Of a stretch of 63,084 nt of DNA, positions 1 through 7,877 are shown piece by piece; positions within the stretch are counted from its first letter, which is position 1; every line of letters starts with the position of its first letter. The notes under the pieces were generated by a model that was not told where the DNA came from, did no database searches, and saw nothing but the letters and a program-made list of their open reading frames with translations. The translations under genes and the position numbers were made by a program. This DNA comes from Rhodobium orientis (GTDB lineage: Bacteria; Pseudomonadota; Alphaproteobacteria; Rhizobiales; Rhodobiaceae): positions 1-63,084 of the forward strand of contig NZ_NPEV01000031.1 in the NCBI RefSeq assembly GCF_003258835.1. Reading direction: 5' to 3'.

Positions 1-935
1 CCACGCGCTGCGGCCGCCGTTCCGGAGAGCGCCATGCTGCCGCCTCTGGCGGCGAGACCCGCAGCACCCGCGCCAGCCAGGGCAGCGCCGCCCACGGCAA
101 GGCCTGTGCCGACGGCTGCACCCGCTCCAAGCTGCGGGCCACCCGAGACAATGCCGTTGGCGATGCCCGGCCCGAAAATTCCGAGGCCGAGCAGTGACAG
201 TGCCGCGAGCACCACGGCCATGGCCTCGTCGATTGTGGGGGTAACGCCGCCGAAGCCGGCGGTGAATTGCGAAAACAGCGTCGAGCCGATGCCGATGATG
301 ACGGCCAGCACCAGCACCTTGATGCCGGACGAAATGACATTGCCGAGCACCCGCTCGGCCATGAAGGCGGTCTTGCCGAAGAGGCCGAAGGGAATGAGGA
401 CGAAGCCGGCGAGTGTCGTCAGCTTGAACTCGATCAGGGTGATGAAGAGCTGGATGGAGAGGATGAAGAAGGCGAGCAGGACCAGCGCCCAGGCGAAGAG
501 CAGGCAGGCGATCTGGATGAAGTTCTCGAAGAAGGCGACCCAGCCCATCAGGTCGGAAATGGATTCGAGCAGTGGCCGGGCCGCATCAAGACCGGTCTGC
601 GCGACACGGCCGGGCCGCATCAAGTCGGCGGCTGTGAAGCCGGTGCCCGACGCCATCAGGCCGAGGCCGGCGAAGCTCTCGAAGACGATGCGGGCGAGAT
701 TGTTCCAGTTGCCGATGATGTAGGCAAAGACGCCGACGAAGAGGGTCTTCTTGACGAGGCGCGCGATGATGTCGTCGTCGGCGCCCCAGGACCAGAACAG
801 CGCGGCGAGCGTCACATCGATCACGATCAATGTGGTGGCGATGAAGGCGACCTCGCCGCCGAGCAGGCCGAAACCGCTGTCGATATAGCTGGTGAAGACC
901 CCGAGGAATTCGTCAATGACGCCGGTATCGTCCAT
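1..935 (-). CDS. trbL: TrbL, conjugal transfer membrane protein (partial, runs off the left edge)
   Basis: Polytopic inner-membrane component of the Trb type IV secretion channel (VirB6-like). Translation from the ATG at 935 begins MDDTGVIDEFLGVF and shows several long hydrophobic segments (for example around FIATTLIVIDVTLAALFW and ALVLLAFFILSIQLFITL). It then enters a Gly/Ala-rich stretch (GAGAAVGTGLAVGGAALAG), as is usual for TrbL after its last membrane segments. The stop codon lies left of the window. The start sits 3 bases after the trbK-like stop, in the usual order B-C-D-E-J-K-L, so trbF, trbG and trbI should follow outside the window. Confidence 0.9.
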   Translation of the reverse strand, partial: MDDTGVIDEFLGVFTSYIDSGFGLLGGEVAFIATTLIVIDVTLAALFWSWGADDDIIARLVKKTLFVGVFAYIIGNWNNLARIVFESFAGLGLMASGTGFTAADLMRPGRVAQTGLDAARPLLESISDLMGWVAFFENFIQIACLLFAWALVLLAFFILSIQLFITLIEFKLTTLAGFVLIPFGLFGKTAFMAERVLGNVISSGIKVLVLAVIIGIGSTLFSQFTAGFGGVTPTIDEAMAVVLAALSLLGLGIFGPGIANGIVSGGPQLGAGAAVGTGLAVGGAALAGAGAAGLAARGGSMALSGTAAAAR

Positions 936-938
936 GGA

Positions 939-1226
939 TCATTCGCTCTCGTTATCGCGCCGGACGGGATCGGAGGGCGTGCGGCCGAGAAAACGGTCGC
1001 GGGTCTCGGCCCAGACTTCGAGACACGCTGCATCGCGCACCGCCGCCTCGCCGAGCCGCTGGCATCGCCGCTGTTCCGCGCGCAGCGGATCGACGGAGGG
1101 CGCGAACGCTGGCGCGGGAGCCGCTCGCGAGGGCTCCTCTTCGCGCGTCAACTCGATGACCGTCGCCGTCATGGCGAAGGCGACGAAGACGATCGCTCCG
1201 ATCCGCGCCAGCGTCTTGCCCTCCAT
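939..1226 (-). CDS. trbK: TrbK-like small protein (putative entry exclusion, TrbK-alt type)
   Basis: A 95-residue protein with one N-terminal hydrophobic segment (ARIGAIVFVAFAMTATVI) followed by a charged, Pro/Ala-rich region and a Cys/Arg-rich tail (RCQRLGEAAVRDAACLEVW). This matches the short membrane-anchored protein found between trbJ and trbL in alphaproteobacterial ICEs and annotated as TrbK-alt. Entry exclusion is the family label and cannot be shown from this sequence. It lies 30 bases after trbJ and 3 bases before trbL, so it is in the same operon. Confidence 0.75.
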   Translation of the reverse strand: MEGKTLARIGAIVFVAFAMTATVIELTREEEPSRAAPAPAFAPSVDPLRAEQRRCQRLGEAAVRDAACLEVWAETRDRFLGRTPSDPVRRDNESE

Positions 1227-1256
1227 CGCTTCCTCCTTTCCGGCCGGCCGTCCGCG

Positions 1257-2030
1257 TCAGTTGTTGCCGTTGTTGAACATCTGCGCGTTGCCGGGTTGAT
1301 AGCCGCTGCCGGGCGTCAGGAAGCGCTCGCGCTGCACACGCCCCTGTTCGGCCGCGGCCGCGCGCCCGGCGTCGGTCAGCGCCTGCGCCCGGCCGTTGGC
1401 GGCGATGACGGCCGTCAGATCGGAGAGCTGTTGCGCCTGCAATGCGAGAAGCTGGTTGCCGGCCTGCGTCGCCTGCAGGGCGCCGGTCGCGCCCTGGCTC
1501 CGGTCGACCAGCGCTTCCATCTGAGCACGGTTGGTCTCGATATTGCCCACCACGCCGGCCTGGACGCGCATGGCGTCCTGCAAGCCGCCGACGGTGTTTT
1601 CCCAGCGGGAGAGGGCATCGGCGACGAGTTGCTGCTCGGAGGCGCTCATGTCGATATTGGCGTATTTCTGCTGGAAAGCCTGGTCGATCTGCTGGACGTC
1701 GAAGGCGATGTTCTGCGCCTGCTGAAGCAGGGACTGTGTGCGGCCGACCGCATGCTGTAATTGCTGCAGCGAGGAGTAAGGCAGGCTTGTCAGGTTACGC
1801 GCCTGGTTGATGAGCATCTGGGCTTCGTTCTGAAGCGAGGTGATCTGGTTGTTGATCTGCTCGAGGGCGCGTGCCGCCTGCAGGACGTTCTGCGCGTAGT
1901 TGGTGGGATCGAATACGGTCCACTGGGCATGGGCCGGCGGCGCCAGCACCATCGGCAGCGCCGCGACCGGCGCGGCGATAAGCGCAGCGGCAAAGCGGGC
2001 CGCACGCGAGCGGGATTTACGTGTCTTCAT
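1257..2030 (-). CDS. trbJ: TrbJ, conjugal transfer protein
   Basis: A VirB5-like periplasmic/pilus-associated T4SS protein of 257 residues. The N-terminus has a basic start, a hydrophobic core and an AHA-Q signal-peptidase site near residue 35. The mature part is Gln/Ala-rich and helical (coiled-coil character around NNQITSLQNEAQMLINQ), typical of TrbJ. The start overlaps the end of trbE by 14 bases, which indicates translational coupling. Confidence 0.92.
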   Translation of the reverse strand: MKTRKSRSRAARFAAALIAAPVAALPMVLAPPAHAQWTVFDPTNYAQNVLQAARALEQINNQITSLQNEAQMLINQARNLTSLPYSSLQQLQHAVGRTQSLLQQAQNIAFDVQQIDQAFQQKYANIDMSASEQQLVADALSRWENTVGGLQDAMRVQAGVVGNIETNRAQMEALVDRSQGATGALQATQAGNQLLALQAQQLSDLTAVIAANGRAQALTDAGRAAAAEQGRVQRERFLTPGSGYQPGNAQMFNNGNN

Positions 2031-4482
2031 GGTCAGTCTCCTTCTGGGCTTGGGGGATGAGATTGCTGAGGTCGGGAATGAGGTCGGCCGCCCAGTCAGC
2101 GCCGCGCTCGCGCAGCCAGGCGGCGAGGAAGTCCGAGCGGTGATGTTCGGTTAGAATGCGGGCGATCGCGGTCTGATCGGTCTTGGCGGAAGTGGCGCAG
2201 AGCGCCAGCGCCACTTCGCTTAAGCCGAGTTCGAAGAGCCGGTTGCCGCGCCGCGACTGGCAGTAATAGTCGCGCTTGGGCGTGGCCCGCGCGAGGATCT
2301 CGATCTGGCGATCGTTGAGACCGAAACGTCGGTAGATCGCCGTGATCTGCGGTTCGATCGCGCGCTCGTTCGGAAGCAGCAGCCGCGTCTGGCAACTCTC
2401 TATGATGGTCGGCGCAATGGCCGAGCCGTCGATGTCGCTGAGGCTTTGCGTGGCAAAGACTACGGAGGCGTTCTTCTTCCGGAGCGTCTTTAGCCACTCG
2501 CGAAGCTGGCCGGCGAAGCCCTCGTCGTCGAGTGCCAGCCAGCCCTCGTCTATGATGATGAGGGTCGGCGAGCCGTCGAGCCGGTCCTCGATGCGGTGAA
2601 AGAGATAGGCCAGGACCGCGGGCGCCGCGCCGGTGCCGATCAGACCCTCGGTCTCGAAGGCCTGCACGGTCGCTTCACCGAGATGCTCGGACTCGGCATC
2701 GAGCAACCGCCCGTAGGCGCCGCCGACGCAATAGGGCCTGAGCGCCTGTTTGAGGTCATTGGACTGGAGCAGCACGGCCAGGCCGGTGATCGTACGTTCC
2801 CCAGCAGGCGCGGATGCGAGCGAGGTGAGCGCTGTCCAGAGATGCTCCTTCACCTCGGGCGTGATCTCGACACCTTCGCGCATCAGGATCGCCACGACCC
2901 AGTCTGCGGCCCAGGCCCGCTCAGCCGTCTGTTCGAGACGTGAGAGCGGCTGCAGCGAGACGCTCTGGTCTTCGCCTTCGGTGAGGCCGCCACCCAAATC
3001 ATGCCAGTCGCCGCCCATGGCGAGCGCGGCGGCGCGGATCGAGCCTCCGAAGTCGAAGGCAAAGACCTGGGAAACGGCATAGCGGCGGAACTGCAGCGCC
3101 ATCAACGCGAGCAACACGGACTTGCCCGCGCCGGTCGGGCCGACGACGAGCGTGTGTCCGACATCGCCGACATGAAGGGAAAACCGGAACGGGGTCGAGC
3201 CCTCGGTCTTGCCGAACAGCAGTGGGGGCGCTGCAAGGTGCTCGTCCCGTTCCGGCCCCGCCCACACGGCACTCAGGGGGATCATGTGGGCGAGATTGAG
3301 CGTGGAGATCGGCGGCTGCCGGACATTGGCGTAGACATGTCCGGGCAGCGATCCGAGCCACGCATCGACGGCGTTGATGGTCTCGGGCATCGCGGTGAAG
3401 TCGCGGCCCTGGATGACCTTCTCGACCAGACGCAGTTTCTCGTCGGCAACGCGCGGGTCGGCGTCCCACACCGTCACCGTCGCGGTGACATAGGCAACGC
3501 CGGCATAGTCAGCGCCGAGCTCCTGCAGCGCGAGATCGGCATCGGCCGCCTTGTTCGAGGCGTCGGTGTCGACCAGGGCCGAGGCCTCGTTGGTCATCAC
3601 CTCCTTGAGGATCGCCGCGATCGACTTGCGCTTGGCGAACCATTGCCGGCGGATGCGCGTCAGCAGCTTGGTCGCATCGGTCTTGTCCATCAGGATCGCG
3701 CGGGTCGACCAGCGATAGGGAAAGGCGAGCCGGTTGAGCTCATCGAGCAGACCGGGCGTGGTCGCCGTCGGGAATCCGGTGATCGTGAGCACGCGCAGAT
3801 GCTCGTCGCCAAGCCGTGGCTCCAGCCCGCCGGCAAGCGGCTGGTCGGCGAGCAGCGCGTCGAGATACATCGGCGTCTCGGGGACGCGGACACGGTGACG
3901 CTTGGTGGAGACGCAACCATGGAGGTAGGTCAGCGTCTCGGGATCATCGAGCCAGCGGCATTCGGGCATGAAGGCGTCGACCAGGCGGAGCACGCGGTCG
4001 GTGCGGTCAGCAAAACCGGTCAGGACCTCGTGCGGATCGACGCCCTTGGTCTCGCGGCCTTCATAGAGCCAGCTCTCGGCGCGGGCGGCGTCCTCGGCCG
4101 GCGGCAGATAGGTGAAGGTGAGGAAGTAGCTCGACTCGAAATGCGCGCCTGCTTCCTCGAAGCTCGCCTTGCGTTCGGCATCGACCAGCGCGGAGGCCGC
4201 ATCGGGAAAGCGGCTGTCAGGATAGAGGTTGGAAGGATGGCGCTGCGCCTCGACGAAGATTGCCCAGCCCGAGCCGAGACGACGGAAGGCGTTGTTGAGC
4301 CTGCCGGCAACAGCGATGAGCTCCGCAGGAACCGCGGAATCAAGGTCTGGACCCCGGAAGCGCGCCGTGCGCTGAAAGCTGCCGTCCTTGTTGAGGACGA
4401 TACCCTGACCGACCAGGGCCACCCACGGCAGGTAGTCGGCGAGCCGGGTATTGCGGTTGCGGTATTCGGCGAGGTTCATCAT
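2017..4482 (-). CDS. trbE: TrbE, T4SS ATPase (VirB4 family)
   Basis: The VirB4-type ATPase that powers assembly of the conjugation channel at the inner membrane. At 821 residues it has the normal family length. Walker A GPTGAGKSVLLAL lies near residues 448-460 and the Walker B region TLIIIDEGWLAL near 637. The N-terminal CagE/TrbE domain precedes them (MMNLAEYRNRNTRLADYLPW). No frameshift is seen. It starts 16 bases after trbD and overlaps trbJ. Confidence 0.95.
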   Translation of the reverse strand: MMNLAEYRNRNTRLADYLPWVALVGQGIVLNKDGSFQRTARFRGPDLDSAVPAELIAVAGRLNNAFRRLGSGWAIFVEAQRHPSNLYPDSRFPDAASALVDAERKASFEEAGAHFESSYFLTFTYLPPAEDAARAESWLYEGRETKGVDPHEVLTGFADRTDRVLRLVDAFMPECRWLDDPETLTYLHGCVSTKRHRVRVPETPMYLDALLADQPLAGGLEPRLGDEHLRVLTITGFPTATTPGLLDELNRLAFPYRWSTRAILMDKTDATKLLTRIRRQWFAKRKSIAAILKEVMTNEASALVDTDASNKAADADLALQELGADYAGVAYVTATVTVWDADPRVADEKLRLVEKVIQGRDFTAMPETINAVDAWLGSLPGHVYANVRQPPISTLNLAHMIPLSAVWAGPERDEHLAAPPLLFGKTEGSTPFRFSLHVGDVGHTLVVGPTGAGKSVLLALMALQFRRYAVSQVFAFDFGGSIRAAALAMGGDWHDLGGGLTEGEDQSVSLQPLSRLEQTAERAWAADWVVAILMREGVEITPEVKEHLWTALTSLASAPAGERTITGLAVLLQSNDLKQALRPYCVGGAYGRLLDAESEHLGEATVQAFETEGLIGTGAAPAVLAYLFHRIEDRLDGSPTLIIIDEGWLALDDEGFAGQLREWLKTLRKKNASVVFATQSLSDIDGSAIAPTIIESCQTRLLLPNERAIEPQITAIYRRFGLNDRQIEILARATPKRDYYCQSRRGNRLFELGLSEVALALCATSAKTDQTAIARILTEHHRSDFLAAWLRERGADWAADLIPDLSNLIPQAQKETDHEDT

Positions 4483-4498
4483 CGGCGCGCGCCCCCGT

Positions 4499-4780
4499 TC
4501 AGACTGAGAGGTGCGCGGGAACGCGCAGATGGCGGCGGCCGACCTCGACGAAGAGCGGGTCGCGCTTGGCGGCCCAGACCGCCGCGATGTGTCCGATCGC
4601 CCAGATCGCGATGCCCACGAGCCAGAGCCGCAGGCCGAGGCCGACCGCGCCGGCGAGCGTGCCGTTCATGATGGCGATCGCGCGTGGCGCACCGCCCAGC
4701 AGGATCGGTTCGGTCAGCGCCCGGTGAACGGGCACCGAAAAGCCGAGCAGTTCCCCGCCGTGGTCGGAGGTGGTCGCCAT
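4499..4780 (-). CDS. trbD: TrbD, conjugal transfer protein (VirB3 family)
   Basis: A 93-residue VirB3-like inner-membrane protein. It has the family opening with a conserved FSVPVHRALTEPILLGGAPR segment, followed by two adjacent hydrophobic helices and a short hydrophilic tail. The start codon shares one base with the trbC stop, and trbE follows closely. Its identity is supported by both sequence and position between trbC and trbE. Confidence 0.92.
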   Translation of the reverse strand: MATTSDHGGELLGFSVPVHRALTEPILLGGAPRAIAIMNGTLAGAVGLGLRLWLVGIAIWAIGHIAAVWAAKRDPLFVEVGRRHLRVPAHLSV

Positions 4781-5112
4781 CAGATCAGCGCCCCGCCGCC
4801 GAAGGAGAAGAAAGACAGGAAGAAGGAACTGGCCGCGAAGGCGATCGACAGGCCGAAGACGATCTGGATCAGGCGCCGGAACCCGCCGGACGTGTCGCCG
4901 AATGCGAGCGTCAGGCCAGTGATAATAATGATGATGACAGCGATGATCTTGGCGACCGGACCCTCGATGGATTCGAGGATCGACTGGAGCGGCGCCTCCC
5001 AGGGCATGGAGGAGCCGGAGGCGTGCGCGGCGGGCGCCGTCATCATGGCAATGACTACGACCGACGCGGCGGTCGCCAGCCTCTGACGGGTGTTACGCAG
5101 GGTCTGGTTCAT
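4780..5112 (-). CDS. trbC: TrbC, conjugative pilin (VirB2 family)
   Basis: A major pilin-like subunit of 110 residues. It has an N-terminal signal segment ending near AHASG, then two hydrophobic stretches (IIAVIIIIITGLTLAFG and a second near the C-terminus), the usual VirB2/TrbC layout. The start lies 20 bases inside the end of trbB and the stop overlaps trbD by one base. VirB2 pilins of this kind are processed and sometimes cyclised by the TraF peptidase, and a traF is present in this element. Confidence 0.92.
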   Translation of the reverse strand: MNQTLRNTRQRLATAASVVVIAMMTAPAAHASGSSMPWEAPLQSILESIEGPVAKIIAVIIIIITGLTLAFGDTSGGFRRLIQIVFGLSIAFAASSFFLSFFSFGGGALI

Positions 5113-6118
5113 GGGAGCTTTCCTTCGTGGTTGCTGTGGGAAGTGGTGTGTCCGAAGCCTTGATCGCTCCGACGACGCGATAGTCGCCGTCGTCAGCGAG
5201 GCCCTCGACGCGGGCGAGCTCTGCGAGCCGGCGCGCGGAGCCGCGTCCCGACAGCACGGCCACGAGATCGATGGTCTCCGCGATCAATGCGCGCGGGACG
5301 GTGACGACAGCTTCCTGGATGAGTTGCTCGAGACGGCGGAGCGCACCGAGTGCCGATCCCGCATGGATCGTGCCGACGCCGCCGGGATGGCCCGTGCCCC
5401 AGGCTTTGAGGAGATCGAGCGCCTCGCTGCCGCGAACCTCCCCGATGGGGATGCGGTCGGGCCGCAGGCGCAGGGACGAGCGGACGAGATCGGAGAGCGA
5501 GGCAACGCCGTCCTTCGTTCGCATGGCGACAAGGTTAGGCGCGGCGCATTGCAGTTCGCGCGTATCCTCGATGATGACGACGCGGTCGGCGGTCTTCGCC
5601 ACTTCGGCCAGGAGCGCATTGGTGAGCGTGGTCTTGCCGGTCGAAGTGCCGCCAGCGACGAGGATGTTTGCGCGCGCCGCGACCCCGGCCCGCATGGCAG
5701 AAGCCTGCTCGGCCGTCATGATGCCGGCGGCGACGTAGTCGTCGAGGGAGAACACCGCGATGGCCGGCTTGCGGATCGCGAAAGCCGGCGCAGCCACGAC
5801 AGGAGGGAGAAGCCCCTCGAACCGCTCCCCCGTTCCGGGCAGTTCCGCCGAGACACGCGGGCTCGCCGCATGGACCTCGGCGCCGACATGGTGAGCGACC
5901 AGGCGGATGATGCGTTCGCCGTCTTCCGGTGCCAGGCGCTCGCCCGTATCGGACAGTCCCTCGGAGAGGCGATCGATCCAGAGCCGCCCGTCCGGGTTCA
6001 GCATCACCTCGACGACTCCCGGATCTTCCAGGAAAGTCGCGATGGCCGGACCCAGCGCGGTGCGCAGCATACGCGCGCCGCGCGCAATCCCTTCCGAAAT
6101 GTGATGTGAGGCTGCCAT
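5093..6118 (-). CDS. trbB: TrbB, T4SS ATPase (VirB11 family)
   Basis: A hexameric VirB11-type traffic ATPase of 341 residues. The N-terminal domain ([17 protein letters not shown]) is followed by Walker [16 protein letters not shown] near residue 152, an Asp box ([10 protein letters not shown]), Walker B-type [19 protein letters not shown] and a His box ([11 protein letters not shown]). It is the first gene of the trb operon here. Upstream, about 190 bases separate it from the oppositely oriented nuclease gene, and the trb promoter probably lies there. Confidence 0.95.
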   Translation of the reverse strand: MAASHHISEGIARGARMLRTALGPAIATFLEDPGVVEVMLNPDGRLWIDRLSEGLSDTGERLAPEDGERIIRLVAHHVGAEVHAASPRVSAELPGTGERFEGLLPPVVAAPAFAIRKPAIAVFSLDDYVAAGIMTAEQASAMRAGVAARANILVAGGTSTGKTTLTNALLAEVAKTADRVVIIEDTRELQCAAPNLVAMRTKDGVASLSDLVRSSLRLRPDRIPIGEVRGSEALDLLKAWGTGHPGGVGTIHAGSALGALRRLEQLIQEAVVTVPRALIAETIDLVAVLSGRGSARRLAELARVEGLADDGDYRVVGAIKASDTPLPTATTKESSHEPDPA

Positions 6119-6305
6119 ACGATCCCCGATTCCAACGGGGACAAACAGGCGGTCCCCATGCGGGGATGATTAAAAGAGCCTGATTTAGGGCTGATTCAAC
6201 AAGGAAATAGCGGCGTCGTAGTGTAGCGTGCAAAGACAGGGGCACGGCGGCGCCGGATGCTGCTACACTTTGTAACTTCTATTCTGTTTGTCGAACGGGG
6301 ATGAA

Positions 6306-7418
6306 ATGCGACTCGCCGTCTACAATGTGGAGAACCTTTTCGACCGTGCGAAGGCGATGAACCTGGACACTTGGGCAGAAGGCCGCCCGGTTCTTGAGAG
6401 GTTTGCCGCATTGAACGGCTTGCTCGGTCAAATAGGTTACAGCGCGGCGGATAAGAAGAAGATGACCAAGCTGATCGTTGAGCTTGGAATGGAGAAATCC
6501 GACACGGGTCCGTTTGTAATTCTGCGTCGAAATAGAGGCGGGCTGCTGAAGCGGCCCCGAACAGGCGGTGTCGAGATTGTCGCTGATGGTCGCGCCGACT
6601 GGGTCGGGACGCTGGAATTGAGAGACGAGCCGATCAATGAGCACGCTATGCGCAACACTGCTCGGGTCATGAGCGATCTGGAGGCTGACGTGTTGGGCGT
6701 GGTGGAAGCCGAGAGTCGACCGGTACTTTCTGCATTCAACCGAGAGATTCTTCCTGCTGTGGACGGCATGCCGTTTCGACATGTGATGGTCATCGACGGC
6801 AACGACGAACGGGGAATCGACGTCGGGTTGATGTGTCGAGAGGGCTTTCCGATCGGGTCGATGCGCAGCCATGTCGACGACCATACTCCGGATGGTCAAA
6901 CAATCTTCTCACGCGACTGTCCGGAGTTCGAGGTGACGACGCCTGCCGGAGCCCAACTGATCGTGATGGTCAATCATCTCAAGAGCAAGGGTTATGGTGG
7001 GAAAGCTGCTTCGGATGCGCGCCGCCGACTGCAGGCTGAGCGGGTTGCCCAGATTTACACCGGCTTGATCGATCAAGGCATCGAATATGTCGCTGTTGTA
7101 GGTGACTTCAATGACACGCCCGACAGCGATCCCCTGAGTCCCCTCTTAATGGGGACGTCGCTAACCGACATCTTCAAACATGACGCGTTTGACGATGGCG
7201 GTTACGCCGGGACATACGGTTTGTGTAATGCTTCGAACAAGATCGATTACATGCTGCTCTCGCCTGCGCTCTTGGCAAAGGTCGAGAGGGGTGGCGTGTT
7301 TCGCAAAGGCATGTGGCCAGGGTTAAGACCAAAGCGATGGGACACCTATTCGGAACTGGAACGGCCGAGAGACGCGGGTTCCGATCACGCCGCTTTATGG
7401 GCGGACCTCAATATCTGA
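6306..7418 (+). CDS. Endonuclease/exonuclease/phosphatase family protein
   Basis: A protein of the exonuclease III/DNase I/phosphatase fold. It shows the expected metal and catalytic motifs in order: MRLAVYNVENLF at the start, DVLGVVEAES, HLKSKGYGG, VVGDFNDTPDSDP and the closing GSDHAALWADL. A TTG start 18 bases upstream is possible, but the ATG at 6306 gives the typical N-terminus and has a G-rich stretch about 8 bases ahead. The gene is on the opposite strand to all its neighbours, splits the usual traG-copG-trbB order, and its TGA directly abuts the CopG stop. This suggests precisely inserted cargo. The substrate is unknown. Confidence 0.85.
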   Translation: MRLAVYNVENLFDRAKAMNLDTWAEGRPVLERFAALNGLLGQIGYSAADKKKMTKLIVELGMEKSDTGPFVILRRNRGGLLKRPRTGGVEIVADGRADWVGTLELRDEPINEHAMRNTARVMSDLEADVLGVVEAESRPVLSAFNREILPAVDGMPFRHVMVIDGNDERGIDVGLMCREGFPIGSMRSHVDDHTPDGQTIFSRDCPEFEVTTPAGAQLIVMVNHLKSKGYGGKAASDARRRLQAERVAQIYTGLIDQGIEYVAVVGDFNDTPDSDPLSPLLMGTSLTDIFKHDAFDDGGYAGTYGLCNASNKIDYMLLSPALLAKVERGGVFRKGMWPGLRPKRWDTYSELERPRDAGSDHAALWADLNI

Positions 7419-7874
7419 CTACATGCTCGACTTGCCGGAGGATGACGGAGTTTCGTGGGCCGGCATATCTTCCGGTATCTCCTGCCGAAGCTTCGGCCCT
7501 TTGGCGAGACGCCGGCCAAGCGTGGTGATGAATGTCTCGTAGCGTTCTGCGGCCTTGGCACGCGCTGCCTGGACAGCCGGTTCAGGCAGGGCCGGCGTCG
7601 TGTTGAGCCAGAACCGAACGAAGACGGCCAGTGTTTCGACAGAGATGCCGAGATCTCGCTCCAGACGGGTCATGCGGCGATCGATCTGATCCAGCCGCTT
7701 GGCAATGACGGCCTCGCGCCGTTCGGCATCGTCGGGCGACAGGAAGGACGCGATCGCCGCCTCCGCGATCATCGACTGCGATTGCTCGCGGCGTGCCGCA
7801 TAGTCCGCCAGCATCGTCATGATGTCGGGGTCGAGATAGACGGAGATCTGCGTCTTCTTCTTCCGAGTGGGCAT
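7419..7874 (-). CDS. CopG-like ribbon-helix-helix protein between traG and trbB
   Basis: A 151-residue protein with an N-terminal ribbon-helix-helix signature (KKTQISVYLDPDIMTMLADY), followed by helical, partly coiled-coil sequence (DQIDRRMTRLERDLG). This gene is commonly found directly downstream of traG in alphaproteobacterial ICEs and is annotated as a CopG-family regulator. It starts 3 bases after the traG stop, so the two are co-transcribed. DNA targets are unknown; regulation of transfer genes is inferred from position only. Confidence 0.8.
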   Translation of the reverse strand: MPTRKKKTQISVYLDPDIMTMLADYAARREQSQSMIAEAAIASFLSPDDAERREAVIAKRLDQIDRRMTRLERDLGISVETLAVFVRFWLNTTPALPEPAVQAARAKAAERYETFITTLGRRLAKGPKLRQEIPEDMPAHETPSSSGKSSM

Positions 7875-7877
7875 CGG

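Noticed and set aside
267-1760. Long plus-strand open frame (497 codons)
   Set aside because: It is antisense to trbL, trbK and trbJ, which have clear family motifs; the frame has biased composition from GC-rich shadows.
3001-4671. Plus-strand open frame of 556 codons
   Set aside because: Antisense to trbE, whose Walker motifs and length are canonical; no domain-like sequence.
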